Assembly (NCBI GenBank): GCA_964551015.1
Contig: CAZKBP010000054.1
Span: forward strand, 1-28,306
Length of the DNA stretch: 28,306 nt
Source: CAZKBP01 sp964551015
GTDB lineage: Bacteria > Bacteroidota > Bacteroidia > Cytophagales > Microscillaceae
Direction: 5' to 3'
Shown: piece after piece, positions 7,311 through 15,276 of the stretch
Layout: every line of letters begins with the position of its first letter
Numbering within the stretch: position 1 is the first letter of the stretch
Translations under genes and position numbers: made by a program
The notes under the pieces: model-generated
What the model was told of the DNA's origin: nothing
The model's database searches: none
Seen by the model: the letters and a program-made list of their open reading frames with translations, nothing else

Positions 7311-7455
7311 TGGTGGTAAAAGCACCTTCAGTTCTTTAGACCAAAATTGGCGATTTGTTAATTGAAATGAAGCAGCCGTTTTACATTGAGTTTAACTCTT
7401 CCTTGGTGTTTACGATGATGATAGCGATTCAACCACTGGGCAGTAAGAAATAAGA
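7311..7455 (-). mobile_element. IS3-family element, right-end fragment
   Basis: The minus strand reads WLNRYHHRKHQGRVKLNVKR followed by LLHFN-stop, matching the end of an IS3-type OrfB (the WLDRKH segment in the fragment at 14858). The non-coding tail, with the bases gttctttagaccaaaattgg, is shared almost base for base with 14869-14890. Only the end of the element remains. The boundaries are approximate. Confidence 0.7.
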
Positions 7456-7461
7456 ACTCGA

Positions 7462-8049
7462 TTAGTGATAGAACTTACTGACCTTAATCGCAAATGAATC
7501 AAGGAGCTTTGATGTGGCCATCTGATCGCCTTCAAAAGACCGTTCTTCCTGCTTATTCATCACGATGATCTTCACGCCCGGATCAATACACCATACTTCT
7601 TTCACACCCTGAGAAAGCCACATCTGGCACTTCTCGTAGGTATCTTTGAACTGGTCATTTTCAGAGCGAACTTCAGCCACGAGGTCGGGGACAATTTTGC
7701 CAAGTTTTTTTCTTTCGCTCTTATCTAGGGCTTCAATCCTGATATTTTCTATCCAAGCTCCGTCTGGACATCTTACCGAGTTGTCGGGTAAGGTAAAGCC
7801 GCCCGTAGCGTCGTAGATACGGCCAGGGTTCCCGTGTTGGTTATTCCAGACATAGAGTTCACCGTAGAAAATACCAGAGTTTTCACTTGAATCAATGCTA
7901 GTAGGAGGCATAAGAATCAGGTTTCCTTTTTCGTCCAGTTCGGTGCGGAGGCTAGGGTACATCTCAGAAAAAATAAGCAGGGACTCACGGGTAAATTTTC
8001 CCTCTTCGCTTAGAAATTCTACGGTTAATGTCTGTTGCTCGGTTCCCAT
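7462..8049 (-). CDS. Uma2 family (DUF820) putative restriction-endonuclease-fold protein
   Basis: 195 aa. Contains the Uma2 hallmarks: an N-terminal YPSLRTELDEKGNLILMPPT, then SVRCPDGAWI (Asp96) and VPDLVAEVRSENDQF (Asp122, Glu126), and YEKCQMWLSQGVKEVWCIDP. These define a PD-(D/E)XK-like fold; the canonical Glu-x-Lys is modified, as is common in Uma2. Function of the family is unproven; it is heavily amplified in Cyanobacteria and some Bacteroidota and is suspected to be nuclease- or mobility-related. The start ATG at 8049 gives the normal family length. It lies 178 bp downstream of a second Uma2-like gene on the same strand. Confidence 0.88.
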   Translation of the reverse strand: MGTEQQTLTVEFLSEEGKFTRESLLIFSEMYPSLRTELDEKGNLILMPPTSIDSSENSGIFYGELYVWNNQHGNPGRIYDATGGFTLPDNSVRCPDGAWIENIRIEALDKSERKKLGKIVPDLVAEVRSENDQFKDTYEKCQMWLSQGVKEVWCIDPGVKIIVMNKQEERSFEGDQMATSKLLDSFAIKVSKFYH

Positions 8050-8227
8050 TTTTGATTAAGGGTTGATTAGCTGTAAGTTACACAATTTTTCAAACTTCAC
8101 TATTTTCCAAAAAAAGGTATCAATTATTACCCCGCGGTCGGTGGACAGAATTGGGTCTACGCGTTCAAAATAGTCTGGAAATCTGATAAGACTTGGAAGA
8201 ATTGACTTTTCAGCCGTTACACATTAC

Positions 8228-8857
8228 TTAAAATCTCACCCCAAAATCTTGAACAACGGTTCCAGCTGAAAATTCATATCGTCCTAGCAATTCAAAAGTC
8301 TCCTGCCAAGGCGTAGTCGTCCAAACTGACTCCCCCTGCTTGGCTCTGGTAATTTTTCCAACCTGTGGGTATATCCAAACTACTTCTTGTACTCCCCATT
8401 CTAGCAGCCGTTCGGTTTTAGAGAGCGTTGGCACACTCGTGTAGGGCTCGGAAGGAATATTATCTTCATTAAAGATTTCAACTTCCAGAACGGCCAAAGG
8501 AACGGTTCGCGTGTATTTGCTTGTGAGTTTTCGAGAAAGCATCGTTTCTCGATCAAAAATAGCGATATCCGCTGCTAAGTTGTTATTCTTATCAAGGTGA
8601 AGCCCCACTTCATTGAAAGCGACGGTGTATTGATTCTCGGGTAAACTTCTAATGAGATAAGTAACAATCGCGGTGATGACCATGGTTTGGATCTCGCTAC
8701 ATCCTATAATATCTTCTATTTTTTTTTCGCCAGCCAACACTTCTCGGTAGCCAGAATAAAAGTAGGGGCGGCCATCGAGTATTTCTTTAACCAAGGAAGT
8801 AGGCACTTCCTGCCTTTCATACTTTCTTACTACGCTTTCTTGGATGACTTCAATCAT
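8228..8857 (-). CDS. Uma2 family-like protein, second copy (divergent)
   Basis: 209 aa. It shares the Uma2 plan: DGRPYFYSGYREVLAGEKK near the N-terminus, LAADIAIFDRE (Asp97), TVPLAVLEVEIFNED (Glu125, Glu127), and a C-terminal LLEWGVQEVVWIYPQVGKI. It is only distantly similar to the gene at 7462, so the two are not a recent duplication. It lies directly downstream of a short antitoxin-like ORF (8881-9054) on the same strand, an arrangement often seen for Uma2 genes. Start at 8857 is the first ATG of the conserved frame. Confidence 0.8.
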   Translation of the reverse strand: MIEVIQESVVRKYERQEVPTSLVKEILDGRPYFYSGYREVLAGEKKIEDIIGCSEIQTMVITAIVTYLIRSLPENQYTVAFNEVGLHLDKNNNLAADIAIFDRETMLSRKLTSKYTRTVPLAVLEVEIFNEDNIPSEPYTSVPTLSKTERLLEWGVQEVVWIYPQVGKITRAKQGESVWTTTPWQETFELLGRYEFSAGTVVQDFGVRF

Positions 8858-8880
8858 GGTTTTCTTCTTTTAGTATTTTT

Positions 8881-9054
8881 TCACGAGACTATCTGCTCTA
8901 TCTCACCCTGAGTGACCGTTCTTTCCTGGTCAAGGTCTTCTATTCCTTATTCCACAGCACGGATGAACATGAGTCTTTCCACAAGCTCCTCAACTTGGAA
9001 CTCAGGAGGTAGAGACTTCATAGTTTCCATGACCTGCTCTTTTGTTATTGTCAT
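8881..9054 (-). pseudogene. Small antitoxin-like ORF with in-frame stop
   Basis: From the ATG at 9054 the minus strand reads MTITKEQVMETMKSLPPEFQ and on through VEELVERLMFIRAVE, then TAA (8947-8949), then GIEDLDQERTVTQGEIEQIV and a stop at 8881. This is the shape of the ~60-70-aa antitoxin-like proteins (short helix, 'LPPEF-x-x-EEL', 'xxKIExGLxxxDxGxxxTxEE') that precede PIN or Uma2-type genes. The TAA falls where the family normally has a Glu/Lys codon, so the gene is probably broken; alternatively a 35-aa peptide is made. It lies 23 bp before the Uma2-like gene. Confidence 0.55.
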
Positions 9055-9155
9055 CGTTTCTGAATTTATTTCTATACCAAAATAACGAAATTATCCTGAA
9101 AATAAATCTTTTGAGGAGAGGAATGAACTTTATTCGCAAATCTTCGTTTTAAAGA

Positions 9156-9163
9156 TATATTTG
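9156..9163 (+). promoter_or_regulatory. Bacteroidota-type -7 box for the PadR operon
   Basis: TATATTTG matches TAnnTTTG, 28 nt before the ATG of the PadR-type regulator. PadR family members usually repress their own promoters; an operator overlapping this box would be expected but I do not see a clear palindrome. Confidence 0.45.
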
Positions 9164-9191
9164 AAAAGAACATAACCGTAACTTCGAACAA

Positions 9192-9530
9192 ATGAAAAAT
9201 GCAAAAGAAATCACGCAGAATGAATTGAAGACTCTGTCTGCGATCCTCGATCAGGACATGTATGGATTACAAATTGTCAAGACTATCGAGGAATCAAAAT
9301 CCAAGCTTAGTCTGGGAACCCTTTATAATGTACTCAGAAGACTTGAAAAAAAAGGTCTTGTAGAAAGCTATTGGTCGGAAGAAACCGATGAACGGGGCGG
9401 AAATCGCCGACGATACTACAAGATCACTGGGAGCGGAAAAGAAGCTGTCAAAGACGCTCAAATTGGATTCAGCAAACTTTGGAACTGGTATGATCGCCTC
9501 AACTTAGGTGATTCGCTAACATTAACTTAA
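9192..9530 (+). CDS. PadR family transcriptional regulator
   Basis: 112 aa. Winged-helix protein of the PadR type: ELKTLSAILDQDMYGLQIVK (helices 1-2), LSLGTLYNVLRRLEKKGLVE (recognition helix), then the wing with GGNRRRYYKITGSGKEAV. Residues SLGTLYNVLRRLE correspond to the family's 'GTLYPLLRRLE'. Small PadR proteins usually repress a neighbouring membrane protein or transporter gene. Here the gene 21 bp downstream (9552) is the presumed operon partner. The ligand is unknown. Confidence 0.9.
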   Translation: MKNAKEITQNELKTLSAILDQDMYGLQIVKTIEESKSKLSLGTLYNVLRRLEKKGLVESYWSEETDERGGNRRRYYKITGSGKEAVKDAQIGFSKLWNWYDRLNLGDSLTLT

Positions 9531-9551
9531 AAAAACAACTAAAATAATAAA

Positions 9552-10052
9552 ATGGAACTAGTCAATGTGTTGCAAATTGTAAAGAAAATCTTCAGTAAAA
9601 AAAGGAGGCCTAAGCGTCTCCTTAAATCCAATGGAGAACCCGTGTTTATAGATACGGAATTAAAGACAGAAGATATTACTCGAGCACTTAGAAAAATAGC
9701 TCAGGAGCAGAGTGAATTACCTTTACTTACTGTAAAATTCATTCGGGCAATCCACCCCTTACAGCATCCCAAAAAGCGCAAGCGTAGATTTTTGAGCGTA
9801 AAATTGATAAAATTTGATTTGCGGAAATTCATAGTCTCGTTTGGGTACATTTTCCCCAAGAGGTATCGCGAGGAGTACATTGGAGATGTACTTGAATGTA
9901 TGAGTGAACTCGATAAAGAAGGCTATTCCAAACCTTGGATAGCTTGTTTGATGGCTAGTAAATTCCTACTTGTCCTTTTGGCAGGTCTTCGAGCCAGATT
10001 TGAGTCTTTCTTCAGTAAAGAAGAGACGAAAACAAAGAAAGCCGATAATTAG
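9552..10052 (+). CDS. PadR-linked protein of unknown function
   Basis: 166 aa, highly basic in residues 14-60 and 94-110. The C-terminal part, FPKRYREEYIGDVLECMSEL followed by GYSKPWIACLMASKFLLVLL, looks like the short 'permease prefix' segments that accompany PadR regulators: a charged 'P-x-x-YREEY-x-GD-(L/V)-x-E' motif followed by a hydrophobic helix (about residues 131-150) that may anchor the protein in the membrane. I do not recognise the N-terminal ~90 residues. It is the second gene of the PadR operon, followed by a strong terminator. Confidence 0.65.
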   Translation: MELVNVLQIVKKIFSKKRRPKRLLKSNGEPVFIDTELKTEDITRALRKIAQEQSELPLLTVKFIRAIHPLQHPKKRKRRFLSVKLIKFDLRKFIVSFGYIFPKRYREEYIGDVLECMSELDKEGYSKPWIACLMASKFLLVLLAGLRARFESFFSKEETKTKKADN

Positions 10053-10077
10053 ATATAATCAGCTCTAGCACGAAAAC

Positions 10078-10111
10078 AAGACCTAGCCAAAATTAGCAAG
10101 GTCTTTTTTTT
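10078..10111 (+). terminator. Intrinsic terminator of the PadR operon
   Basis: Stem AAGACCT/AGGTCTT (10078-10084 and 10099-10105) with a 14-nt loop, followed by a run of Ts. It sits between the plus-strand PadR operon and the convergent integrase gene. Confidence 0.75.
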
Positions 10112-10123
10112 ATACCATATCCC

Positions 10124-11116
10124 TTAAAGCCCATTTTTCAACCTAATCTCCTCCTTATCCATCAGCCGTACATAGCCCATCACCGTGGCCGGAGTCTGCC
10201 CCGTGATTTCGGTGATTTCCTTCACATTGTTGCCGTTCTTATAGGCCGTGGTAATCAGGCCAGCCCGGATGCTATGCGCTGAGAACTCGGCACCCAAGTA
10301 TTTTTTGCAAATTTGATTGAAGGAATGCGCCGAGAGTACTTTCCCCGAGGGCTTCCCGTTTCTGAGGCAGGATTGGAAAATAAAACCATCGCCCGTAATT
10401 TCCAGCAGATCCCGCAGAGCCTGAACGGGGCAGTAGTATGAGCCAGTTTGGTGAATTGGCTTCATCTCCTTGGCCTGACTTGAATCGTTGACCTTTTGGC
10501 GGGTCTTGGATTTGGGAAGGTACACGTTTATGAGTCCAGGCTTGAACTCCAAGTCCTGCTTCCTGATTGCTACCAGCTCCGAGCGGCGGAAGCCACCCGC
10601 GTACCCAAGAAGCAGGAGAGCTTTGTTCCGGCGGCTTGCATACTGGGATAAATTCTCGTCTTTATCAATGGCTTTGATGGCTTCCATCAAAACCTTGGGC
10701 GTGATCGGGGAGGCTTGATCTTTGGCGTAGTCGCGGGGACGCTGGTCGGTGATGGCCGAGCGATCCGTCCGGACGAGTCCCTTGATGAGTTCCTTTACTT
10801 TCTCCGACCGCTTGAAATTAAACTGGAAGGCTTCGCTAAGCACTTGATTGATGCCAACGATCCGGCGCCGAATCGTCGTGTAGGCAAAGCCCTGGTTAAT
10901 CTGGTCTTCGAGGAAGAAGATAAACTGATCTTCGGTCAGGGAGGTCAAGTCAAGGGAGTGCGCTTCGGCGTAATTTTTTAGATGCGTGATGTCAGTTTTG
11001 TAAGCCAGTCTGGTATTCTCCGAAATACGGTTTTCGAGGATCAAGCGGAGCGACTGGCCGGGCTGTATTCTAGTGACATCAGTGTTTTGGGGAGTCGTTT
11101 GGAGTTTGGTTTTCAT
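10124..11116 (-). CDS. Tyrosine recombinase (phage-integrase family)
   Basis: 330 aa. The N-terminal SAM-like core-binding domain (about 20-118) includes ENTRLAYKTDITHLKNYAEA. The catalytic domain (about 135-325) has GFRRSELVAIRKQDL (catalytic Arg177), a beta-strand Lys region (YLPKSKTRQK), HSIRAG (His281, Arg284), TGQTPATVMGY with Gln307 where His or Trp is usual, and the nucleophile Tyr315. The catalytic set is otherwise complete, so it is probably active. It could be the integrase of a genomic island, but no att-site repeats were identified. Alone on its strand; the nearest neighbour upstream is an IS3 fragment. Confidence 0.9.
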   Translation of the reverse strand: MKTKLQTTPQNTDVTRIQPGQSLRLILENRISENTRLAYKTDITHLKNYAEAHSLDLTSLTEDQFIFFLEDQINQGFAYTTIRRRIVGINQVLSEAFQFNFKRSEKVKELIKGLVRTDRSAITDQRPRDYAKDQASPITPKVLMEAIKAIDKDENLSQYASRRNKALLLLGYAGGFRRSELVAIRKQDLEFKPGLINVYLPKSKTRQKVNDSSQAKEMKPIHQTGSYYCPVQALRDLLEITGDGFIFQSCLRNGKPSGKVLSAHSFNQICKKYLGAEFSAHSIRAGLITTAYKNGNNVKEITEITGQTPATVMGYVRLMDKEEIRLKNGL

Positions 11117-11263
11117 GGTAGTTTTTAGTTACTATAACCCTTTATTATAGTAATCCAATAATAGCGATTTCCTAGCGTAAATAGTGTAATACCTTGGTAG
11201 TAGACTTACTCCAAAAATTTGGACAGCGCGTTAAGTTTGATTAACTTAAAAATTTAGCTGTTT

Positions 11264-11548
11264 ATGAAACGACGAAAGTTCAGTGCTGATTTCAAAACCC
11301 GGGTGGTTCTCGAGGCCTTGAAGGAGCAAAACTCTATCCAGGAACTAGCTCAGAAACACGAGCTTCATCCTCAACAAATCACCGCTTAGAAAAAAGCATT
11401 TTTACAAGAAGCCTCTCGGGTATTCACAAGCAAAAATGACTCGGCTAAAAGCGAGGCAGAGCAGGAAAAAGATCAACTCCTTCGCATTATTGATGAGCTT
11501 AAAGTGGAGAATGATTTTCTAAAAAAAAAGCTTGAAATGATGACCTAG
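11264..11548 (+). pseudogene. IS3-family OrfA (HTH), copy A, interrupted
   Basis: Starts MKRRKFSADFKTRVVLEALK, a typical IS3 OrfA helix-turn-helix followed by a leucine-zipper-like helix (ELKVENDFLKK). Compared with the intact copy at 14560, codon 42 Trp (TGG) has become TAG (11387-11389). The A run at the frameshift site has nine As here against eight in the other copy, which puts orfA and orfB into one frame without ribosomal slippage. A second TAG at 11546-11548 then interrupts that frame. Confidence 0.85.
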
Positions 11549-11902
11549 TCCAAGCGAAGGGGAATGGTGGATCGTCAGGACAAGACCCTGAGCATTGTCC
11601 AACAATGTGCCTTGCTGCGGATCAGTCGTTCGGGATTCTACTATCAGCCCCGCGAAGCCTCGGCTCTGAATCTGAAACTGATGCGCTTGATCAATGAGCA
11701 CTATTTGGCTCATCCCTACAAAGGATACCTCAGGATGTATACCTTCTTAACCGGGGATCAGGGCTACCAGATCAGCACCAATCGGGTTTTTATCGTTTGT
11801 ACTACAAGGTGATGGGACTTCGGGCGGTATTTCCGGAGCCACATACCTCAAAATGCGCCAAGGAACACCCGGTGTACCCGTATTTGCTGAGAGGGCTTAA
11901 AA
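11549..11902 (+). pseudogene. IS3-family OrfB N-terminal fragment, copy A
   Basis: The reading SKRRGMVDRQDKTLSIVQQC is followed by ALLRISRSGFYYQPREASAL, NLKLMRLINEHYLAHPYKGY and, after a frameshift in a T run near 11786-11791, YRLYYKVMGLRAVFPEPHTS and HPVYPYLLRGLKK. This is the N-terminal helix-turn-helix portion of an IS3 OrfB. The rve/DDE core normally following LLRGLK is absent. Confidence 0.8.
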
Positions 11903-12237
11903 AAGATGGCGCGTGATCCCCAAAATGAATGCGGATGGCAATGAAAGAAAAAGAAGCAAAAAGGAAGAAATTTCCTAACGATGAATTAACTTAAAATTCA
12001 AGAATTCCTGTCTAAACGATTGGGGAAAGTCCATAGTTTTGACAAGATGTACTTGCTGGGAGGGATACTTTTATATAACTTGGAGCAATGAGTTTCGGTC
12101 TCGATGAGGGGGCTTCCATATTGCCAGGCATCACTACTTTGCCATCATGCAAACATTGAGCGCATACGCCATTTAGCAGCACCTTTCAAGAACAACCCAA
12201 AAAAACAATTACTAATTTTTATTCTTAGGAAAACGGC
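11903..12237. other. Intergenic stretch with unidentified coding relic
   Basis: No intact gene. On the plus strand there is a short open piece (about 12000-12090) reading LSKRLGKVHSFDKMYLLGGI then LLYNLEQ-stop, and downstream MRGLPYCQASLLCHHANIER in a shifted frame. This looks like the eroded C-terminus of a protein, but I cannot name the family. The leader of the 12238 gene (aggaaaa before the ATG) lies at the right end. Confidence 0.35.
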
Positions 12238-13497
12238 ATGAACAAATCAGGATATTTTAATAGCCCCTGGCCGGGGGAAGATGGGTCAGCCCAGCGCCTT
12301 CAGGTGCCATCCAATCTAAGCGGTCTGGATATCGGAGCTGCGGAAAAGCCGCAGGTCACAAAGCGAAAATTCTGGTGGGACTTTGGTAACCTGGTCGTTC
12401 TGAGAGAGAAAGGCCAGGTCTACCTCCTGCGGGCCAATTACCTGAGGCACCGCTACCTCCGACTGCCTTCATCCTCAGTGCTGGAACGCATCCATCCGGA
12501 AACCCTCGAGGTCATTCAGAAGTCCCCCCGGCTCAAGGGTGGCCCCATGTGGCCGGGAGGCCTGGCTGTGCACCGAAATGGAAAAATCTATGTCGTCTAT
12601 GGAAGGTACTGCCACTGCCTGGATGCTGATTGCAATCTTTTGAAGTCCTTCAAATTACCCAGGAATGCCCCCTACAACTCATTTGTGATTCTGGACAATG
12701 GCTATCTGGTGATGAAACACTTTTCCCACCAACAAAAGGCCCACCTGACTATTCTTGATCCCGAGACTCTGGAGCCCGTCAGCGAAGAGGTAGAGACCAT
12801 AGAACCCTCCATTGCGCGATTGAGTGCCAAAGAGAATACGATCTATGTGGTCGGGACAGAATCAATCTTCAGGTACCATTTCCGCGAAGGAAAACCGGAG
12901 CTGGACCCTTCCTGGAAGTTTACCTATATTAAAGACCCAAAGCAGACCTACGGATGGGATGTAGTACTCTCAGAAAAAGATGCTTGGTTTCTTGATAATG
13001 GCAAGCACCGCTATCAATTCCAGATGATTGGGGCCGGGGTAAGCAAAAACCCGCTCAATTTCATCCGGGTCTCCCTCCAGGATTCAAATGACACAAGCAT
13101 TCAGACCGTATCCAACCTACCCAAAGGCACGGTGACCAATCCGCCTCTATTTGCCGAGGACAAAAAGATTCTTATCGTCTACGATTCCGGAAATTCCCTG
13201 ATAAAGGCTTTGAAATACGAGGAGGATACGAAGGTTTTTAGAGAATTATGGAAGAAAGCTGGCTTTGGCTGTTCAAGTCACATGATCTATTATCCGGATA
13301 CCGGAGAGCTCTGTACCAATGACTATAAAACCTTCACTGGTGATAGCTCCGTCGTACTGGATATCGAGACGGGCGAGGAAAAATTAAGGGCCAGGCTCAG
13401 GAATATATTTCAGGGTGTAATCTTTCCCTGCCCGGGTTGGAACCGGGACTATTATTATCTGACCTTGGATGCTTTGATCCGTGTCTCGCTGGGCTGA
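12238..13497 (+). CDS. Putative beta-propeller-like protein, function unknown
   Basis: 419 aa, no signal peptide or membrane segment, so probably cytoplasmic. Repeating blade-like elements end in short beta stretches: GNLVVLREKGQVYLLRANYL, GGLAVHRNGKIYVVYGRYCH, NSFVILDNGYLVMKHFSHQQ, SAKENTIYVVGTESIFRYHF, KILIVYDSGNSLIKALKYEE and HMIYYPDTGELCTNDYKTF. I read this as a WD/PQQ-like propeller of about six to seven blades, but I do not recognise the family. A conserved-looking Trp-rich start (FWWDFGNL) and the C-terminal PGWNRDYYYLTLDALIRVSL are notable. The ATG is preceded by aggaaaa. It lies between two IS3 copies and may have travelled with them. Confidence 0.72.
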   Translation: MNKSGYFNSPWPGEDGSAQRLQVPSNLSGLDIGAAEKPQVTKRKFWWDFGNLVVLREKGQVYLLRANYLRHRYLRLPSSSVLERIHPETLEVIQKSPRLKGGPMWPGGLAVHRNGKIYVVYGRYCHCLDADCNLLKSFKLPRNAPYNSFVILDNGYLVMKHFSHQQKAHLTILDPETLEPVSEEVETIEPSIARLSAKENTIYVVGTESIFRYHFREGKPELDPSWKFTYIKDPKQTYGWDVVLSEKDAWFLDNGKHRYQFQMIGAGVSKNPLNFIRVSLQDSNDTSIQTVSNLPKGTVTNPPLFAEDKKILIVYDSGNSLIKALKYEEDTKVFRELWKKAGFGCSSHMIYYPDTGELCTNDYKTFTGDSSVVLDIETGEEKLRARLRNIFQGVIFPCPGWNRDYYYLTLDALIRVSLG

Positions 13498-13772
13498 AGC
13501 GGTCCTATTGGGGAGCCGCGATGACAAAAGCAGACATTGCACGCTTGAGATGATTCCCTTATTTTGCAGAGAGCTCCGGGAGGTTGATTTTTTAATGATG
13601 TTGCTTTGCATAGGAAAACACGGAAGAAACTTCCGCGCTAGAAAGGGAACTAATAAACCTTAATCTATTTACTAATGAGGATATTGACTTTTTTTAAACA
13701 TTATTTTTCAATCAAAAATATTCGCTGAATACTAAATCCAGTAGAGAAAATTTACGCTAAAATATTATAGAA

Positions 13773-14462
13773 ATGGTCTTTAAAGATAAAGTAATTTGGA
13801 TTTTTATCCTTTTGACAATTTGTCCATTGAGAGCAAGTTTTGGTCAAAGCATGAGTTTGGATATGCTCTCAGGTGATATTTCTGCAGAGCAGCTAACACA
13901 ATTGCATATCGAGAAGAAAAACTCTCAGGGGCAATGGGAATGTATATGCGGGACAAATTATAGTACCTGGCAGCGTTCTAGCTATTTGGATAGCTTGTAC
14001 GAGCATTTTTTCAGGCAGGAATGTTCCGGGGATTTTTATTATTCTGATTTGACTGATTACCTTGAAAAAAGGTTTAAATGGCCTTATCCTATTGAATCTG
14101 TGGGGGATGAAATTAAATGGAAGTTTGACCCAGAAAAAGGGGGTAATCAGATTGATTTGACATTCAACTTTTGGGACAGAGAGGAATCCAAGCTACCCAC
14201 AACACTTTCCTATAAAATAACCGGGGCATATCGGGAAGATTCCGTGAGTAGTTGCATTACTTATAGTTTTCTCAAAGCCCTTGATCCTCAGAATAAGCCC
14301 TGTAAGATTCAAGTTAAAGACACAGAAATGTGCAGGTATAATGAAATGGTTGTAGAGGAAGGGGAAGAGGTTAATTATACAAAATCTGAGCCGAGTGATG
14401 ACAGGATAGTTCTTACTATTATGTATGAAGATATCCGGCTTGTATTAAAGTTCTTATTGTAG
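13773..14462 (+). CDS. Small exported protein, unknown
   Basis: 229 aa. A clear signal peptide occupies residues ~1-25 (MVFKDKVIWIFILLTICPLR then ASFGQ-SMSL). The mature part contains four Cys residues, two of them in a WECICGTNYSTW motif, and an acidic C-terminal stretch ending in beta-rich DDRIVLTIMYEDIRLVLKFL. No family recognised. AT-rich, with codon use unlike the GC-rich genes at 12238 and 16473, consistent with separate acquisition. It is flanked on the right by the left end of an IS3 copy that begins about 40 bp after the stop codon. Confidence 0.65.
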   Translation: MVFKDKVIWIFILLTICPLRASFGQSMSLDMLSGDISAEQLTQLHIEKKNSQGQWECICGTNYSTWQRSSYLDSLYEHFFRQECSGDFYYSDLTDYLEKRFKWPYPIESVGDEIKWKFDPEKGGNQIDLTFNFWDREESKLPTTLSYKITGAYREDSVSSCITYSFLKALDPQNKPCKIQVKDTEMCRYNEMVVEEGEEVNYTKSEPSDDRIVLTIMYEDIRLVLKFLL

Positions 14463-14499
14463 TGTTCTACAAGTAATGCTATTGTGAGTAAAAAAGTGG

Positions 14500-14857
14500 A
14501 CTTCCCCCAAAAATTTGGACAGCGCGTTAAGTTTGATTAACTTAAAATTTTAGCTGTTTATGAAACGACGAAAGTTCAGTGCTGATTTCAAAACCCGGGT
14601 GGTTCTCGAGGCCTTGAAGGAGCAAAACTCTATCCAGGAACTAGCTCAAAAACACGAGCTTCATCCTCAACAAATCACCGCTTGGAAAAAAGCATTTTTA
14701 CAAGAAGCCTCTCAGGTATTCACGAGCAAAAATGACGCGGCCAAAAGCAAGGCAGAGCAGGAAAAAGATCAACTCCTTCGCATCATTGGCGAGCTTAAAG
14801 TGGAGAATGATTTTCTAAAAAAAAGCTTGAAATGATGACCTTGTCCCAGCGAAGGGG
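14500..14857 (+). mobile_element. IS3-family element, truncated copy B (left end and orfA)
   Basis: The same left end and leader as copy A (14503-14559), then an intact orfA. The start of orfB (MMTLSQRRG in the -1 frame) is cut at about 14857, where the sequence switches to an oppositely oriented IS3 right-end fragment. Confidence 0.8.
14560..14835 (+). CDS. IS3-family transposase OrfA, copy B (intact)
   Basis: 91 aa. Helix-turn-helix OrfA: MKRRKFSADFKTRVVLEALK, then ELAQKHELHPQQITAWKKAF and a coiled-coil/leucine-zipper end (LLRIIGELKVENDFLKKSLK). The end of the gene contains eight As followed by G, a classic A-AAA-AAG slippery heptamer; a -1 shift would read KKKLEMMTLSQRRG into orfB, as usual for IS3 transposase synthesis. 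Because orfB is truncated here, only OrfA can be made, which in IS3 elements can act as a regulator. Confidence 0.85.
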   Translation: MKRRKFSADFKTRVVLEALKEQNSIQELAQKHELHPQQITAWKKAFLQEASQVFTSKNDAAKSKAEQEKDQLLRIIGELKVENDFLKKSLK

Positions 14858-15128
14858 TAAAGTACCTTCAGTTCTTTAGACCAAAATTGGCGGTTTGTTA
14901 ATTGAAATTAAGCACTCATTTTATACTGAACAATCGGTTTGACTCTTCCGATTCCCTAGTGTTTGCGATCCAGCCATCGGGCAATGCCTCTATATAATTC
15001 CATGCCATCACGAGCCGGATTGAGGTAAATATGCTGATATTTAATCGTAAGCTAAAATCGTTCAATATAAATATTATCCAGCGCTCGGCCTTTTCCATCC
15101 ATACTGACGCGGATGCCCTCGTTTTCTA
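14858..15128 (-). pseudogene. IS3-family OrfB C-terminal remnant (inverted)
   Basis: On the minus strand the translation reads ENEGIRVSMDGKGRALDNIY then IERF-stop, then LTIKYQHIYLNPARDGMELY and RGIARWLDRKH. This is the last part of the IS3 DDE domain; DN-x-x-x-E with Glu in 'IERFW' is the catalytic end, but the Trp codon has become TAG (15052-15054) and another stop follows RKH. The terminal sequence with ttctttagaccaaaattggc matches the fragment at 7311. It is fused back-to-back with copy B at 14857. Confidence 0.8.
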
Positions 15129-15276
15129 GACACAATCCTGATTTATACACTTATTTCGGGGTTTGCTTACACTTGGCCTTACAGATCGACTTGCATTTCT
15201 TACACTTGGGCTTACGCTTATCGACCTTTACAGTGACGACAAAATATCCGTTACAAAGTTCTATCAAAGAAGATGT

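Larger units (their letters stand above)
11205..11902 (+). mobile_element. IS3-family element, degenerate copy A (left end, orfA and 5' orfB)
   Basis: The left-end sequence actccaaaaatttggacagc (11210-11229) and the leader up to the orfA ATG are repeated almost exactly at 14503-14559. Coding content is an orfA with an internal stop and the first ~110 codons of orfB with a frameshift. Homology stops near 11902, before the DDE catalytic core, so the copy is inactive. Confidence 0.8.

Noticed and set aside
13621..13635. Hairpin CGGAAG-AAA-CTTCCG after the 419-aa gene as a terminator
   Set aside because: Short stem without a T run; could be chance.
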